A DNA stretch of 64,000 bases from the NCBI RefSeq assembly GCF_009755265.1, contig NZ_WPOO01000001.1, forward strand, positions 300,019 to 364,018, given 5' to 3'. How positions within the stretch are numbered: position 1 is the first letter of the stretch; each line of letters starts with the position of its first letter. The notes beneath the pieces are model-generated. The model saw only the letters and a list, made by a program, of their open reading frames with translations, was not told the DNA's origin and searched no databases. This document shows, in pieces, positions 55,208-64,000 of this stretch. This stretch comes from Adlercreutzia rubneri. Lineage in GTDB: Bacteria > Actinomycetota > Coriobacteriia > Coriobacteriales > Eggerthellaceae. A program made the translations under genes and the position numbers.

Positions 55208-56544
55208 GATAACGTACAATCTCTTGCGCACTTTCACAGCAGCATAGCCTAGATACCAAAAGACACGGCTCCGGCCTTCGGTATGATTCGAGTTGTCTAG
55301 ATTCGATCATATTAGGAGGCAGAGCCATGTCCGATCCCATCGTATCATTCGACGAGGCCGCCATGCGCGGCGAGCTCAAGGAGCTCGTCAGAAGAACAGT
55401 CGAGGACACCCTGAACGCCCTTCTCGAGGAGGAGGCCGACGACCTGATAGGCGCCGACCGCTACGAGCGGACGGCAGGGCGCGAGGCCTACCGCGCCGGC
55501 CACTACGAGCGCGGGCTCACCACCACCTCGGGCCAGGTGACCCTCAGGATGCCCAAGCTCAAGGGAATGCGGTTCGCCACCGCCATCATCGAGCGGTACA
55601 AGCGCCGGGAGGCCTCCGTCGAGGAGGCCATGATCGAGATGTACCTGGCCGGGGTCTCCACGAGGCGCATCGAGGACGTCTCCGAGATCCTGTGGGGCGC
55701 GAGCGTGTCGGCGGCCACCGTGTCGAACTTGAACGAGAAAGCGTTCGAGGCCGTCGAGGAATGGAGGAGCAGGCCGTTGGCCCGCGAGTACCCCTACGTC
55801 TTCGTCGACGGCATCTACCTCAAGAGGAGCTGGGGCGGCTCCTTCGAGAACGTGGCCGTGATGGTGGCCATCGGCGTCAACGACGACGGCTACCGAGAGG
55901 TGATCGGGGCGGCTGAGGGCTTCACCGAGTCGGCCGAGTGCTGGCGGGAGTTCCTGTCCTGGCTCAAGGGCCGCGGCCTGACGGGCGTGCGCATGTTCAC
56001 CGGCGACAAGGCCGCCGCCATGACCGGCGCCATCGCCGAGGTGTTCCCGGGAGCCGCCTACCAGCGCTGCACGGTGCACTTCTACCGCAACGTGCTCTCG
56101 AAGGTCCCCAAGTCCAAGCGCGCCGAGGTGGCCGCGATGCTCAAGGCCATTCATGCCCAGGAGTCGCTGGAGGCCAGCTCGGAGAAGGCCGGCGACGTCG
56201 CCGCCAAATTGGACGGCATGAGGCTGGCGGCGGCCGCCAAGTGCGTCCGCGACGGCGTCGCGGAGACGCTGACCTACACGCGCTTCCCCATGCGGCACTG
56301 GCGGCGCATCCGCACCAACAACGCCATAGAGCGGCTGAACCGCGAGATCCGCCGCCGCACGCGGGTGGTGGGCACGTTCCCCGACGGCAATAGCGCGCTC
56401 ATGCTGGTGACGGCCAGGCTCAAGTACGTGGCCGACAGCGAGTGGGGATCGAGGCGGTATCTGGACGTGTCGCTGCTGGACGAGTGACCATGCCGACGGC
56501 CGGCAGCCGCCTGCTGGAATTTGCGCAAGAGTCTGGACAGTACC
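55208..56544 (+). mobile_element. IS256-family insertion sequence with 8-bp target duplication
   Basis: Imperfect ends share CTCTTGCGCA at positions 14-23. The flanks GCGCGGCG are identical at 55200-55207 and 56545-56552. It interrupts a sigma-like ICE gene. High GC, one intact transposase. Confidence 0.85.
55327..56487 (+). CDS. IS256-family transposase
   Basis: A 386-residue mutator-type transposase. The N-terminal part has GADRYERTAGREAYRAGHY, typical of IS256. The catalytic region has Asp in YVFVDGIYLKRSWGG and in RMFTGDKAAAM, the CxxH in QRCTVHFYRNVL, and a final Glu in NNAIERLNREIRRRT. GGAGGCAGAGCC lies before the ATG. The frame is intact, so it may still be active. Confidence 0.93.
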   Translation: MSDPIVSFDEAAMRGELKELVRRTVEDTLNALLEEEADDLIGADRYERTAGREAYRAGHYERGLTTTSGQVTLRMPKLKGMRFATAIIERYKRREASVEEAMIEMYLAGVSTRRIEDVSEILWGASVSAATVSNLNEKAFEAVEEWRSRPLAREYPYVFVDGIYLKRSWGGSFENVAVMVAIGVNDDGYREVIGAAEGFTESAECWREFLSWLKGRGLTGVRMFTGDKAAAMTGAIAEVFPGAAYQRCTVHFYRNVLSKVPKSKRAEVAAMLKAIHAQESLEASSEKAGDVAAKLDGMRLAAAAKCVRDGVAETLTYTRFPMRHWRRIRTNNAIERLNREIRRRTRVVGTFPDGNSALMLVTARLKYVADSEWGSRRYLDVSLLDE

Positions 56545-56629
56545 GCGCGGCGGCCACTTCATCAGAAACTTCGATGTACTCATCATGGGTGTACCACGGA
56601 TAAAAGTCCTTCAGATTGATGGTAGTCAT
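56545..56629 (-). pseudogene. sigma-70-like ICE protein, 5' part (split by IS256)
   Basis: The ATG at 56629, with GGAGGATATACAA before it, begins MTTINLKDFYPWYTHDEYIE. The frame runs into the IS256 end after SDEVA. It is the missing first 29 residues of the piece at 54862-55207. Confidence 0.8.
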
Positions 56630-56707
56630 TTGTATATCCTCCATTCAGATTTTTGTGTCTGCGGTCTGAATGGAGGAATGGCGGAGATCGGCAGCCGGGG
56701 CTGCCAA

Positions 56708-56730
56708 CTTCGGGACAAAGTGTCTCGAAG
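56708..56730. repeat. 23-bp imperfect palindrome (ICE repeat, copy 3)
   Basis: CTTCGGGACA..TGTCTCGAAG, identical to copy 2. Confidence 0.75.
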
Positions 56731-56852
56731 CAGAGGACCTGCGCAGGGGTTATAACCTTGTTAGCAGCACCTCTTTAGGTCCCCTTGTCTGTTTTTCTCC
56801 TTAAATCCCGTTTCTCTTGCAGGAATCGGCAAAATTCGCATGGAACAGCAAA

Positions 56853-56888
56853 CCGCCCGAATCGGGGTGATAACCTCGGTTCGGGCGG
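56853..56888 (-). terminator. terminator of the sortase gene
   Basis: CCGCCCGAA and complement flank an 18-base loop that itself can pair (ACCGAGGT). Confidence 0.7.
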
Positions 56889-57056
56889 TCCAGCATTTTG
56901 ATATTGATGTTCTATCCGTTAGCATTTTCGCACTCCCTTCTGGACGTGCGGAGACGCTTGCAAGAAAGGCTGCGCTATTTGAAAACATTTGCTTCGTTTG
57001 CTGTCGTCCGCACGGATGCATGAGTAAACGGCGTGATGTTTTCGGATGATGCCCTA

Positions 57057-57896
57057 TCAGGGCAGTTCGGGATTCTCCGCAAGGGACACTGTGAACTCCT
57101 GCGCCGCAGCGCCCTCCGGCAGCAGCTTCGCCATGACCACAAGCCGCTGATTGCCGCTGTTGGTCTTGTCATACTTCCGGCAGCAGGTGGAGAGGGTCAG
57201 GACGGAATCTTCCTCGGAGAAGGTCACACCGTCAAAATCCAGCCAGTTTTTCCGCGCAATCGTCTCAAAGAAGCTGGTCAGATCATCTCCCGTGGGATTA
57301 GGCGCAATATAGTCAAAGCCAATATCCGTGACAAATAGAGCGGTGATCTGGAAGATCAGGTCGTCTCCGTCCACGGAGAGGTAGATGTAGGGATTCTCCT
57401 TTACGAAGTCTGCATCCATATAGCGGTAGAGCTTGGTAAACTTCGGTCCATCTGGATCGCAGTTGCTGGCAGAGTGACCAAAAATGGTGGTGTTTTTGTC
57501 TAACTCGTCCCTGCCGCCGATTTGGTTTTCACAATGGGCATAGTAACAGCCCCACATGGCGTACTCGCCGTTTTCATCCAGCTTCAGGTAATAGCCGTTG
57601 TCCTCCGCCTGCATCACGGGATCGTCTACCTCCGCACCGGGAATATACAGCCACGCCACGGTGTCGGGGTTCTTCGCTCTGGCTTCCGCCAACTCTGCCT
57701 GCCTGTCCACCGAGGGGATAACTTCGCCTGCGGGAGTCGCTGATGGCTGAGGCGCAGATGTGCCGGAAGACGTTCTGCCAGGAATGTCGATAGGCTCCGC
57801 CTCTTTCTGATAGCAGCCCATGACTGCCGTGGTCATGGCAAAGAGAAGGACGGCCATGCAGATGATCGGACGAATGATTCTTGTGATTCTTTTCAT
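57057..57896 (-). CDS. class B sortase
   Basis: A 279-residue cysteine transpeptidase that joins surface proteins or pilins to the wall. AAGGAG precedes the ATG at 57896. A basic N-terminus and helix end in AVMGC, so the protein may be a lipoprotein, which is odd for a sortase; a simple signal anchor is the alternative. The sortase barrel has NPDTVAWLYIPG at its start, His in TIFGHSAS (about 140), the catalytic Cys in TLSTCCRKY (about 240) and Arg in NQRLVVMAK. The neighbouring surface protein has no sorting signal, so the substrate lies elsewhere. Confidence 0.88.
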   Translation of the reverse strand: MKRITRIIRPIICMAVLLFAMTTAVMGCYQKEAEPIDIPGRTSSGTSAPQPSATPAGEVIPSVDRQAELAEARAKNPDTVAWLYIPGAEVDDPVMQAEDNGYYLKLDENGEYAMWGCYYAHCENQIGGRDELDKNTTIFGHSASNCDPDGPKFTKLYRYMDADFVKENPYIYLSVDGDDLIFQITALFVTDIGFDYIAPNPTGDDLTSFFETIARKNWLDFDGVTFSEEDSVLTLSTCCRKYDKTNSGNQRLVVMAKLLPEGAAAQEFTVSLAENPELP

Positions 57897-57973
57897 AACG
57901 CTGTCTCCTTGCCGCGCTGGGATAGCGGCGCAGTTCAAAATGTCATTGATTTGTTTCTTGTAGCGAAAAGAGA

Positions 57974-58014
57974 ACAGCGCAGCTTCGGGGCGAGATGCCC
58001 GTCCGCTGCGCTGT
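57974..58014 (-). terminator. terminator of the SLH surface protein gene
   Basis: ACAGCGCAGC and complement form the stem; on the minus strand TCTCTTTTC follows. Confidence 0.75.
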
Positions 58015-58073
58015 CCGATGTTCGCTTATGGGTTCTTGTCAGCGGCTTTGATGTTTAGCCGTATGTCAGCCGG

Positions 58074-60845
58074 TCACTTCTTGCAGCGCCAGAGGAAGGT
58101 CACGATCTGCGCTCTGGTGCAATCCGCATTGGGGCTGAATGTGGTGCTGGTGGTTCCCTTGGTGATGTTCTCCTTGACCGCCCACAGTACCGCATCAGCA
58201 TAGTAGGCGGTGGACTTCACATCGGCAAAGGGATTGGCTGTACCCGCTGCCGGGGACTTCTCGGAACGCCACAGGAACGCGACGATCTGGGCGCGGGAGC
58301 AGGTCATGTTGGGGCTGAACGTGGTGTCGCTGGTGCCCTTGGTGATGCCGTTTTCTACCGCCCACAGCACAGCGTCGTAATAATAGCTGCCCACGGGGAC
58401 GTCGGTAAACGGCATGGCGCGGGTTTCGGGTTTGGGACTGCCAGCGGTGCGCCACAGGAAGGTCACGGCCTGCGCACGGGTGCAGATGCCATCCGGGGAG
58501 AAATGGGTATCATCGGTTCCCTTGGTAATGCCGTTTTCCACTGCCCAATCCACAGCGTCCTCATAATAGCTGCCGGTGGCTACATCCACAAACACGCCGG
58601 TCTGGGGGTTGCCGTTGGCTTTCATAAAGATGACCTCGATGGTATGGGTTCTGCTGACATTCTCAAAGGTGTAGGACTTCACCGCGCCGATGCTCTTGCC
58701 GTCGATCTTGACGTTGGCGACAGCATAGCCCTTATCCGGGGTGATGGTGAAGGTCTGATCCCGGCCCTCGCGGACACTGACATCGCCGGAGGGAGAAATG
58801 GAGCCGCCAGCCCCGGCAGTTGCCTTGATGGTGTAGTAGCTGTAAGAATGGCCGCTGCCATTATAACGCCAGTGTGCCGTATAGGTTCGGTTGCCAGTGC
58901 TACCCGTTGGGATGGTGACGGTCATATTGTTCTCGCCGTCAAGCCCCGTGCCGCTCCAGCCGGTGAAGGTATAGCCGGATTTGGTAGGATTCTTGAGGGT
59001 GAAAGCCCCTGTCTCGATGGTGTAGGTGTCGGGATTGCCCTCCGCAGTGCCTCCGGCCAGATCATAGGCGATCGTGTACTGGTTGACCGTCCATTGTGCC
59101 GTGATTGTCAGATTCTCCGCAGGCATGGTTGCAGGAATCGCTCTATCCCAACCTGCGAAGGTATAGCCGGTTTTGGTGGGATCGGCGGGGGCGGTGGTGG
59201 CCGTGCCGTAATTCTGCGTGATGGGGGTAACAACACTGCCTCCGGCAGTATCAAAGGTGATCGTGTACTGATTGATCTCCCACTTTGCCCAGTATTCCTT
59301 GTTGCCTGTTTCTGTACCGCCGATTGCCGCAATGGGAGAGCCGGTCAGATTTTCGTTGTCATACCAGCCCACGAACGTGTGGCCTGTATAGGTCATATCG
59401 CCCGCTGTCGGGAGTGTTGCGCCCACGCCGTAGGTGTAGCTTGTGACATTGCCGCTGTTGATCGTGCCGCCGTTCGTATTCAAGGTTACGGCGTAGGTCG
59501 GGGCTGTCCACTGCGCCGTCAGTTTCGTCACCTCAGCCGGAACACTGTCGCCGGGGGCGTAGAATTTACCGTTGCTGCCAAGCCACATAAAGAAACTTCC
59601 TGCATCCCCGTCCGGGCGGGTCAGACCGTCGGACGCAGGCGCGGTAAACTCGCTGCCGGTTTTCACGATGATTTGAATATCCTCGGAGCTATTACCCAGC
59701 GTGCCGCCGCCAAGGTCAAGGGTAACGACCTTCAGTCCGCCAGAACCCAGTGTGTCAGAGTTCAGGACTTCAAGGACAGGGCGGAAACCGAGGTACGGGT
59801 AGGAGTGCGTAGCATAGTCGTAGTCCCAGTAGCGGGCCAAACCGTACCCGCGAACCGCACGGTACGACGCGCCGCCAGAAGAAACATCCTGTCCCCACGA
59901 ATACATTCCATTCCAGTTTTGGATATATCCGCTGTTCTTGTTCAGCATCGTGTCCCATTCGTTGCTTTGGGGCACGCCGCGTTGGGAATCGGCTAAACCC
60001 GTACAGCCACTTCCCGCAGACGGTGTGCGCAGGGTATAGTCCACGCCGCCGCTGGCATAATTTTTGCTGAAAATCAGATCTGCGGTATTCAGGGCATTCC
60101 AGCTTACATCATTCGTTACGGCATAATCCGCCACGAACAGGCTGTGGGGATATTTATTCTTCTGTGCATGCTCCTCGGTGGTTGCCATCTCCGTTGTGAG
60201 CTTGTAGGCGTTCACCGTTCCTGCGTAGGTAAAGGGAACATAGTGCAGGGTGCTGTCCGGCAGACTGCCGTTTGCCGTTCCGGGGATGTTTGCGCCGGAG
60301 AGGTCAAAATAATATCTGCCGCCGGGAGCGAGGGAAAACTGCTCGTCAGGCGAATCATTAGCCAATAGCATTGGCGCAACCAGCGCCCCCAATGCAGCGG
60401 CAGCTTCCGCATACCGGGTCATATCCAGCTCATCGATTTCCTCGTCGGAGAGCTTCTCCTTCGCCTCGTCGATGGCCTCAAGCTGCGCCTCGACTTCCTC
60501 AGCGTTCTCCTCTGTAATTGCCTCGGCACTCGGTAAAGCGTTGATCATGGCCTGTACCTGATCTGCGGCACTCAGCTCTGTGGGACCATTCGGATCATCG
60601 GCTCCCTCGGTGCTGCCGTTTTCGCCGGTTCGGTCCTCAACAGGGATGTATTGACCGCAGTTCTGCGGTATGGCATTCTCCGCTCCACAGACAGGGCATT
60701 CCGTGTTCACGTTGTCCGCCGTGCAGGTTGTTTCGCAGCTGCACACGGGCGGGGTTTCCGTGCTGTCCTCTGCAAAAGCCGCTGTTGGCAGCAGTGTCAG
60801 CACCATACAGCACATGAGCAGGATGCTGAGCAGTCGTTTTTTCAT
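58074..60845 (-). CDS. secreted InlB-repeat protein with three SLH domains
   Basis: A 923-residue surface protein. The signal peptide (about 1-27) ends in AFAED. Next comes a Cys-rich segment (CSCETTCTADN, CPVC), then a predicted acidic coiled coil (about 95-140) and a globular part of unknown fold (about 165-375). Three InlB B-type repeats follow (about 450-655; each ends in a GYTFxGW-like motif and AxW), then a basic/Gly-rich linker, and three SLH domains at about 748-923 (WAVENGITKGT, FSPN, TRAQ). SLH domains bind secondary wall polymer, so anchoring does not need the sortase. GAGGA supports the start at 60845. Probably an adhesin carried by the element. Confidence 0.85.
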   Translation of the reverse strand: MKKRLLSILLMCCMVLTLLPTAAFAEDSTETPPVCSCETTCTADNVNTECPVCGAENAIPQNCGQYIPVEDRTGENGSTEGADDPNGPTELSAADQVQAMINALPSAEAITEENAEEVEAQLEAIDEAKEKLSDEEIDELDMTRYAEAAAALGALVAPMLLANDSPDEQFSLAPGGRYYFDLSGANIPGTANGSLPDSTLHYVPFTYAGTVNAYKLTTEMATTEEHAQKNKYPHSLFVADYAVTNDVSWNALNTADLIFSKNYASGGVDYTLRTPSAGSGCTGLADSQRGVPQSNEWDTMLNKNSGYIQNWNGMYSWGQDVSSGGASYRAVRGYGLARYWDYDYATHSYPYLGFRPVLEVLNSDTLGSGGLKVVTLDLGGGTLGNSSEDIQIIVKTGSEFTAPASDGLTRPDGDAGSFFMWLGSNGKFYAPGDSVPAEVTKLTAQWTAPTYAVTLNTNGGTINSGNVTSYTYGVGATLPTAGDMTYTGHTFVGWYDNENLTGSPIAAIGGTETGNKEYWAKWEINQYTITFDTAGGSVVTPITQNYGTATTAPADPTKTGYTFAGWDRAIPATMPAENLTITAQWTVNQYTIAYDLAGGTAEGNPDTYTIETGAFTLKNPTKSGYTFTGWSGTGLDGENNMTVTIPTGSTGNRTYTAHWRYNGSGHSYSYYTIKATAGAGGSISPSGDVSVREGRDQTFTITPDKGYAVANVKIDGKSIGAVKSYTFENVSRTHTIEVIFMKANGNPQTGVFVDVATGSYYEDAVDWAVENGITKGTDDTHFSPDGICTRAQAVTFLWRTAGSPKPETRAMPFTDVPVGSYYYDAVLWAVENGITKGTSDTTFSPNMTCSRAQIVAFLWRSEKSPAAGTANPFADVKSTAYYADAVLWAVKENITKGTTSTTFSPNADCTRAQIVTFLWRCKK

Positions 60846-60916
60846 AGTCATTCCTCACTTTCTTCTCGCGCGTCGTCCCGTCCCCCGTGGGAAGCGCGTT
60901 TTGGAGCAAGATGGGA

Positions 60917-60959
60917 TTGCATCGGGATATATCCCGATGCAAGGGAGTACTCCCTTGCA
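60917..60959. promoter_or_regulatory. two overlapping perfect palindromes upstream of the SLH protein gene
   Basis: A 26-bp palindrome (60917-60942, centre GATATATC) and a 22-bp palindrome (60938-60959, centre AGTACT) share five bases. They lie 72 bp before the SLH gene start and just after the TetR gene end. Confidence 0.65.
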
Positions 60960-60973
60960 ATACATATTGGCTT

Positions 60974-61683
60974 CTATTTTTGTGCTGGCAGCGTGATCCC
61001 CGCGAGGGAAAACTCAAAGCGCATCGCCAGCGCACGGAACAGTGCCTGCATCACCTGTTCGGAGATCGTGCGGATATCCAGCCCTTCCACGAACCGGATC
61101 GCCTGTTCCGTTTCCTCCTTCGGGACGTTGTACGCCCGCAGACTCATGGTGAGAAACAGCCGCAGCTTCTTTTCCAGCGTCAGTTCCTCGTCGCACGGAT
61201 GCGCCATGTAGCCGCGCATGATGCTGGCTGAGCCGATCTCCATGTCATAAAAATCGCGGGCAGTCAGCTCCGGCTGATACGGACCGAAGATCTGATACAG
61301 CTCCTTCGCCGTTTCCCGGAAGATAAATTCAGACGCTTCCTTCTGCGTGTAGGCTTCAATGTAGATCTCCCGCAGGTTTTCGTTCAGCTCCGTCAGCGTC
61401 ATCTGGATCGCTGTTTCGACCGCGTAGACATAGATCGGCGGCGGCTTCGCACCCGCCGCGCTTCGCGCCATAGCGAACTGGTTTTCAAACATGAACTCCA
61501 CCAGCTCCGTCAATACGCCGTCCTTGGCGCGGAAAATGTTCTAGAACTGGCTGAAAGACACACCGGCCTTTTCGTTGATTTCCGCCAGCGTGGTCTGCTT
61601 GTAGCCCTTTTCCAAAAACAGCTTCACGCAGACGGTCAGAATCCGCTTCTTCGTGGGCAAACTTGCGCTTGTGATGGCTATGA
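60974..61683 (-). pseudogene. TetR-family regulator with nonsense mutation
   Basis: The N-terminal helix-turn-helix region is present upstream (KRILTVCVKLFLEKGYKQTT, then LAEINEKAGVSFSQF) but is ended by TAG at 61540-61542, where TetR proteins have Tyr (QFYNIF). Downstream the frame continues with the ligand-binding helices down to 60974 and could only start anew at an internal codon. No good start codon is visible; AAAGGAAG stands near 61690, before an ATA. Both lesions point to a dead gene. Confidence 0.75.
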
Positions 61684-61689
61684 GGATCA

Positions 61690-62064
61690 CTTCCTTTCCG
61701 CCGTGGTGTAAATTTTATTAGTATAATATAGAAAGAGGCTGGATGCAATAGTAGAAAGGAAACGACGTGTATCTTTTCTTTTAATGTCTGCAAGATCATG
61801 GTTTTCTCCTCCGTATCGTTTGTATAGGTTTCCCATGATGCCATTTTACGATACGGTTTTGGAGAAAAGCGCCGCCCGTGAAAACAGCCGGGTTTCCGGG
61901 GGTGCGCGAATTGGCAAGCAGGGTGAGTGTATAGACACTCACGATTTTTGCGCCCGCAGGGGGCGGCAAAAATGCCTGTTGGGGAGCCTCCCCAAACCCG
62001 GCACTTCGGGACACTTTGTCCCGAAGTCAGCGGCGCAAGCGCCTTATATCTGCGTCACCGTTGC
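61690..62064. other. intergenic ICE region
   Basis: 375 bp. A TATAAT-like box near 61720, a GTATCGT/ACGATAC pair 42 bp across (61816-61857) and ICE repeat copy 4 (62004-62026). No gene is supported. Confidence 0.5.
62004..62026. repeat. 23-bp palindrome (ICE repeat, copy 4)
   Basis: CTTCGGGACA-CTT-TGTCCCGAAG; the arms are exact here, unlike copies 1-3. Confidence 0.8.
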
Positions 62065-62889
62065 TTATCGCTCCTGTTCCTTATTTTTCTGCCCGTCCGT
62101 CAGGCCCAGCAGATGGTCAATGTTTGTCTTGACCGCCACGGCCTCCCGCATTTCCTGCTGCGCTTTCCGGTACTCGGCGTACAGTTTCTTTTTCCGTGCT
62201 GCCAGAGCGCGGCGCTTTTCTTTCAGCGCGTCCATTTTCGGCAGCTTTGCCCCGCCCAGCAGTTCGTTCATGGCAGCCTTCGCCGCCCGGTAATCGGCCA
62301 GCTCCGCCTCATGCTCGGCCAGATACTTCCTGCTGTACCGGGCCGCCTTGTACCCATCGAATACGGGGCGAGTTTTGGCGTACCGCACCACCGCGCCCAT
62401 CAGTTCGGAGGTGTGCGCCAGCTCCGTCTCGGTGGCCCGCAATTCATCAGAGAGCCGGTGAAAGCGGTCCACCGCTCCATCCGTTTTTGCACTCAGCGCG
62501 GTAGTCCGTAAGCTGCCGCTCCCGGAGGAATTGCAGCGCGGCGGCCATCTGCTTGATGTTGTAGACCTTGGCCCATCGCTCATAGGCCGGGCCTTTTCCC
62601 TCCCGAAGCCGCTGCTCAATGTTCACGATCAGGCCCACGCGCCGGGACGCTGGGGCGGCATCCTCCGCAGCCGGGATCGAACGCTCCCCGGCGATGACCG
62701 CCCGGATGTCCTCGGGATCGTAACCGTCCCCGAGGGTGGATGCCCGGAGCCGGGTCGGTTTCTCCTGTCCCGGCACAAGAAAGGAGATCGCGCCGCCCCG
62801 TCCCCGCCTGACCGCATAGCCTGCCTCCTCCATGAGCCGCAGGAAGTCGGCAAAATCGGCGGGGCGCTTTGCAAGGGCTTCTAGTCATA
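62065..62889 (-). pseudogene. relaxase (mobilisation nuclease) C-terminal remnant, frameshifted
   Basis: The sequence reads LEALAKRPADFADFLRLMEE, GYAVRRGRG, then GDGYDPEDIRAVIAGE, as in the middle of clostridial ICE relaxases. It goes on to NIKQMAAALQFLRERQLTDYRA, shifts frame by one base near 62495, and resumes as LSAKTDGAVDRFHRL through a Lys/Ala-rich coiled coil to 62065. The catalytic N-terminal half is absent: the piece begins exactly where the VirD4 frame stops. So a deletion joined the two genes, and a later single-base loss broke the tail. Confidence 0.78.
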
Positions 62890-63889
62890 CTTCCTGGAGT
62901 AGAACGGCGGCAGGCCCCGGAGCTGCAAAACACACCGGTCTCCCGGCATGGTGGCAAGCTCGCTGGGGGTCATCAGCTCCCGGCCCAGCCGCTGGGTGTT
63001 CTGACTGTAGCTTTCAGAATTGCCACGGGAGCGTCCCTCGGTCTGCATGGAGATGGTGGCCTTGCCCAGCCAGTTCTCGGATATTTCCTTGATGGTGCTG
63101 GCCTCCCGGCCACCGAGGAACAGGACGCTATCCATGTTGCCGAGAATGGTTTCCGCGTTCTTATCATAGATGGCCTTGCATTGAGCCAACTGCTGATACA
63201 GCAGGCACAGGCTGATCTCACGGGAGCGAATGACGGCCACCAGCTTTTCCAGTCCCGGCACCTGTCCCGTGTTGGCCGCCTCGTCCCACAGCACCCGCAC
63301 ATGATGGGGCAGCCTGCCGCCGTGGACGTTATCGGCACGTTCACACAGCAGATTGAACATCTGCGAAAAAGCGAGAGCCACCAAAAAGTTATAGGTGCTG
63401 TCCGTGTCGCCGATACAGAAGAATGTCGCCGTCCGCCGGTCTCCCATGCGGTCAAGCTCCAGTTCGTCATAGGACATGATCTCCCGGAGCTGGGGGATGT
63501 CAAAGGGAGCCAGACGAGCGCCGCAGGAAATGAGGATGGATTTTGCCGTCTTGCCGCTGGCCAGCTTGTACTTTTTATATTGCTTGACAGCAAAGCAGTC
63601 CGGCTTGCGCTTTTCCAGCCCCTTGAACATATAGTCCACTGCGTTCATAAACTCGTCATCGTCCTCTTTGACCTCCATGCCGGAGATCATGTCCACCAGC
63701 GTGTTCATGTTCCGGTCCTCCTCCGGTCCCTCGAAGATGATATAGGCGATGAGGGCACAGTACAAAAGCGTCTCGGACTTCTGCCAAAAGGGATCGCCCT
63801 CCTTGCCCTCGCCCTTGGTGTTGGAGATCAAGGCGTTGACGAATTTCAGAATATCCGCCTCGTTGCGGATATACGACAGACCTGCTATT
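62881..63889 (-). pseudogene. VirD4/TraG-type coupling protein, truncated at both ends
   Basis: The frame from SYIRNEADILKFVNALISNT to LPPFYSRKYD is the middle and late part of a type IV coupling ATPase. The Walker B-like VLWDEAANTGQVPG and the LLYQQLAQCKAIYDKN helix are present. The N-terminal membrane helices and Walker A are missing: family homology stops near 63889, where unrelated AT-rich sequence begins. The C-terminus is cut at the relaxase junction (62881). An in-frame ATG at 63831 would give 316 residues, without Walker A, so activity is not expected. Confidence 0.78.
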
Positions 63890-64000
63890 TGAAGTCAAGA
63901 ACTAAACCAAAGCTTTTAGATAGGATGTTGATAATAGAATATGGAATAGAAAGGCACGTGGATTTGCTGCTTCGAGGCATCAGGATATAAACCGCCCTGG
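63890..64000. other. AT-rich sequence replacing the VirD4 5' end
   Basis: 111 bp with low GC and no recognisable gene. It may be the end of another insertion that continues outside the window. Confidence 0.5.

Larger units (their letters stand above)
56630..57056. other. intergenic ICE region between the sigma-like and sortase genes
   Basis: 427 bp. It holds ICE repeat copy 3 (56708-56730) and the sortase terminator (56853-56888). No further gene is convincing; a short open frame on the minus strand here only overlaps the terminator. Confidence 0.6.
50850..64000. mobile_element. decayed integrative conjugative element, clostridial type (extends past the window)
   Basis: From here base use becomes AT-richer and the genes are of Firmicutes type. 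Present are a large serine recombinase at the edge, small ICE genes, sortase B, an SLH/InlB surface protein, TetR, a relaxase tail and VirD4 (Tn1549-like cargo and transfer genes). Most transfer genes carry a frameshift, stop, deletion or insertion, so the copy cannot move on its own. The left border lies between 50810 and 50861; the right border is outside the window. I could not find the att core. Confidence 0.8.

Noticed and set aside
56761..57021. An 86-codon minus-strand frame between the sigma-like and sortase genes
   Set aside because: It covers the sortase terminator and has no ribosome binding site or family likeness.

Overview
The window looks like a chromosome segment from a high-GC Coriobacteriia, most likely an Eggerthellaceae gut anaerobe. 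The evidence is the dense, high-GC housekeeping genes, the actinobacterial-type riboswitch leaders, the DmsAB-type molybdoenzyme with a heme-sensing kinase, and paired DHA2 transporters of the kind common in that family. The genus is inferred, not proven. Most genes lie on the minus strand.

Positions 1-21 kb are core chromosome: ilvD behind a T-box leader; a degenerate C39-like membrane protein; a gamma-carbonic-anhydrase-like protein; prfA, prmC and purine nucleoside phosphorylase; a Kef-type antiporter; trxA and trxB; a yhdT-panF pair; thrS; a zinc-ribbon membrane protein; a truncated Rpn nuclease; valS; and clpX, clpP and tig.

Positions 21-32 kb form an accessory block. It has two related membrane proteins of unknown family, two DHA2 MFS exporters, a YtcJ-type amidohydrolase, a PRD-type regulator and SstT. 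A perfect 60-bp palindrome sits between two divergent promoters here. Two tRNA genes (Asn, Leu) follow.

Positions 32-50.8 kb hold an RlmKL protein with a dead RlmL half, the primary sigma factor, a two-component system downstream of dmsAB, an AT-rich orphan gene, priA, ybaK, a DUF1461/ATP-grasp pair, metK with a SAM riboswitch, and a hotdog thioesterase.

From about 50.85 kb to the end the sequence is AT-richer and Firmicutes-like. It is a decayed integrative conjugative element: a frameshifted large serine recombinase, a sigma-like gene split by an IS256 element, a class B sortase, an SLH/InlB-repeat surface protein, a nonsense-mutated TetR, a relaxase remnant and a doubly truncated VirD4. 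High-GC IS30 and IS256 elements have landed in it, so it has probably been in an actinobacterial host for some time.

Three non-coding themes recur. First, a short GGGGCGACC/GGTCGCCCC palindrome family is dispersed between genes and occurs twice in frame inside prmC. Second, a family of 110-135-nt inverted-repeat elements sits between functionally linked genes (prfA/prmC, trxA/trxB), with a half copy after metK. Third, 23-bp palindromes mark module borders in the conjugative element.
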